The notes beneath the pieces are model-generated. The model was not told where the DNA came from and made no database searches. It saw only the letters and a program-made list of their open reading frames with translations. Positions 5,051 to 6,268 of a stretch of DNA of 6,268 nucleotides are shown one piece after another. Origin of the DNA: Bacillota bacterium (GTDB lineage Bacteria; Bacillota; Bacilli; Alicyclobacillales; SLC66); contig JAKACU010000103.1 in NCBI GenBank assembly GCA_021821185.1, forward strand, positions 1 through 6,268, given 5' to 3'. Position 1 is the first letter of the stretch. Each line of letters starts with the position of its first letter. A program made the translations under genes and the position numbers.

Positions 5051-6268
5051 ATGGCAACCAACAGCATCGATGCATTATCCATAAATACCATAAGGACCTT
5101 GGCCATTGACGGTGTCGAACAGGCTAACTCTGGACATCCGGGTTTGCCAATGGGTGCAGCCCCCATGGCCTACGTGCTGTGGACGCGTTTTATGCGTCAT
5201 AATCCGGAGCACACGTCCTGGTACAATCGGGATCGTTTCGTCTTGTCAGCAGGGCACGGGTCTATGCTTTTGTACAGCTTGCTGCACTTGCTTCAATATG
5301 ACCTTACCATTGATGATTTAAAACAATTTCGCCAGTGGGCAAGCCGCACGCCCGGTCACCCGGAATATCGCCATACGGCTGGCGTGGAAACGACGACAGG
5401 TCCCTTGGGACAGGGTTTCGCCAATGCTGTCGGCATGGCCATGGCCGAGCGTTTTATGGCGGCCAAGTTCAACCGTCCGGGCTTCTCTGTCGTTGATCAT
5501 TACACGTATGTTTTGTGCGGCGATGGCGACTTAATGGAAGGCATTTCGTATGAGGCGGCGTCACTTGCCGGTCACCTCAAGCTTGATCGTCTCATCGTTT
5601 TATATGACTCTAACGACATTTCGCTGGATGGCCCTACATCACGCAGCTTTACAGAAAATGTACAAGAACGATTTACTGCTGCCAATTGGAACTACATACG
5701 GGTTGAAGATGGAAATGATGTCGCTTTACTTGAGCAGGCGATCGCAAAAGCTAAAGAATCAACAGGAAAACCGACGATTATTGAAGTCCGTACCGTGATT
5801 GGCTTTGGCAGTCCGGGTAAACAGGGTACATCGGCGGCCCATGGCTCCCCACTCGGTGCAAAAGAAGCGGAACTGGCTAAAAAAGAGTACGGATGGAACT
5901 ATGAGCCGTTTTACGTTCCGTCTGAAGTGAAAGAAAACTTTAAAGCAGCCGTTGATCATGCGCGCAGCTTTGAAACGAAGTGGCAGGTTATGGTGCAAGA
6001 ATATGAAAAGCAATTCCCCGATTTGGCCAAAGAGTTTGCCTCTGTCATTGCTGGTGATCTGCCTAGTGACTGGGATAGTGAGTTGCCATTTTACACGCAA
6101 GATCACGAACAAATGGCTACCCGTCAAGCCTCTGGTCTTGCCTTAAATGCAATCGCAAAGCGCGTCAGCACATTTATTGGCGGCTCAGCCGATCTTGCTT
6201 CTTCAAATGATACCACGATGAAAAGCGAGCAGGTGTTCACTGCAGACAATTACGGTGGCCGCAACCTG
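5051..6268 (+). CDS. tkt: Transketolase, N-terminal 406 residues (runs off the window)
   Basis: Transketolase is a thiamine-diphosphate and divalent-metal enzyme that moves two-carbon ketol units between sugar phosphates in the non-oxidative pentose phosphate pathway. The window holds the complete pyrimidine-cofactor-distal (PP-binding) domain and the start of the Pyr domain, about 60% of the usual 660-670 residues. Signature elements are [15 protein letters not shown] (27-41), SAGHGS (66-71), TTGPLGQG (115-122), the ThDP/metal motif GDGDLMEG (157-164, metal ligand D158) with [10 protein letters not shown] (185-194, N188), AAHGSPLG (262-269, H264), and [10 protein letters not shown] in the second domain. 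The start ATG at 5051 follows GAAAGG by about 11 bases; the ATG at 5041 meets a stop after two codons. All catalytic residues visible in this part are intact. The frame is open at base 6268, so the gene continues beyond the window. It is divergent from the YlbF remnant and hydrolase pair. Confidence 0.97.
   Translation, partial: MATNSIDALSINTIRTLAIDGVEQANSGHPGLPMGAAPMAYVLWTRFMRHNPEHTSWYNRDRFVLSAGHGSMLLYSLLHLLQYDLTIDDLKQFRQWASRTPGHPEYRHTAGVETTTGPLGQGFANAVGMAMAERFMAAKFNRPGFSVVDHYTYVLCGDGDLMEGISYEAASLAGHLKLDRLIVLYDSNDISLDGPTSRSFTENVQERFTAANWNYIRVEDGNDVALLEQAIAKAKESTGKPTIIEVRTVIGFGSPGKQGTSAAHGSPLGAKEAELAKKEYGWNYEPFYVPSEVKENFKAAVDHARSFETKWQVMVQEYEKQFPDLAKEFASVIAGDLPSDWDSELPFYTQDHEQMATRQASGLALNAIAKRVSTFIGGSADLASSNDTTMKSEQVFTADNYGGRNL

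Noticed and set aside
5759..6127. 122-codon open frame on the minus strand within transketolase.
   Set aside because: It is antisense to a well-conserved coding region, has no ribosome site, and its translation shows no recognisable features.

Overview
The window looks like a chromosomal segment of a Gram-positive, Firmicutes-type bacterium, probably of the Bacillales/Alicyclobacillus kind. This rests on strong purine-rich Shine-Dalgarno (SD) sites (AAGGAGG, GGGAGGA, GGGGGG), frequent TTG/GTG starts, and families typical of that group: DUF3243/YmfJ, UPF0173/YtkL, YlbF/YmcA-like and a Bacillus-like transketolase. The taxon is inferred. I see no mobile element, CRISPR array, tRNA or rRNA.

Left block (1-3209, minus strand, read right to left): a TPR-type protein resembling the ST7-like family; a 125-residue conserved-looking protein I cannot name; two adjacent paralogues, each carrying two tandem YbjQ-like (PF01906) domains; and the first ten codons of a further gene running off the left edge. 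Gaps are 22 to 92 bp. The TPR gene and the first YbjQ gene each have a candidate promoter, so this may be one operon with an internal promoter or two transcription units. It is the least understood part of the window and the best candidate for an undescribed functional unit. Its biochemical role cannot be read from the sequence.

Middle block (3266-4087): a perfect 14-bp-stem terminator closes a small two-helix membrane protein gene (minus). Divergent from it is a DUF3243 gene (plus), preceded by a nine-codon upstream ORF with its own strong SD. The upstream ORF is in the same frame as DUF3243 and ends inside the SD of that gene. DUF3243 and the UPF0173 hydrolase gene converge on one 12-bp-stem hairpin that contains the hydrolase stop codon.

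Right block (4067-6268): a UPF0173 metallo-beta-lactamase-fold hydrolase (minus); upstream of it, what looks like the collapsed remains of a YlbF-family gene (start and end recognisable, middle missing, frames mismatched); then, divergently, a transketolase gene (plus) of which the first 406 codons are present. Transketolase serves the non-oxidative pentose phosphate pathway. No direct functional link to its neighbours is visible.
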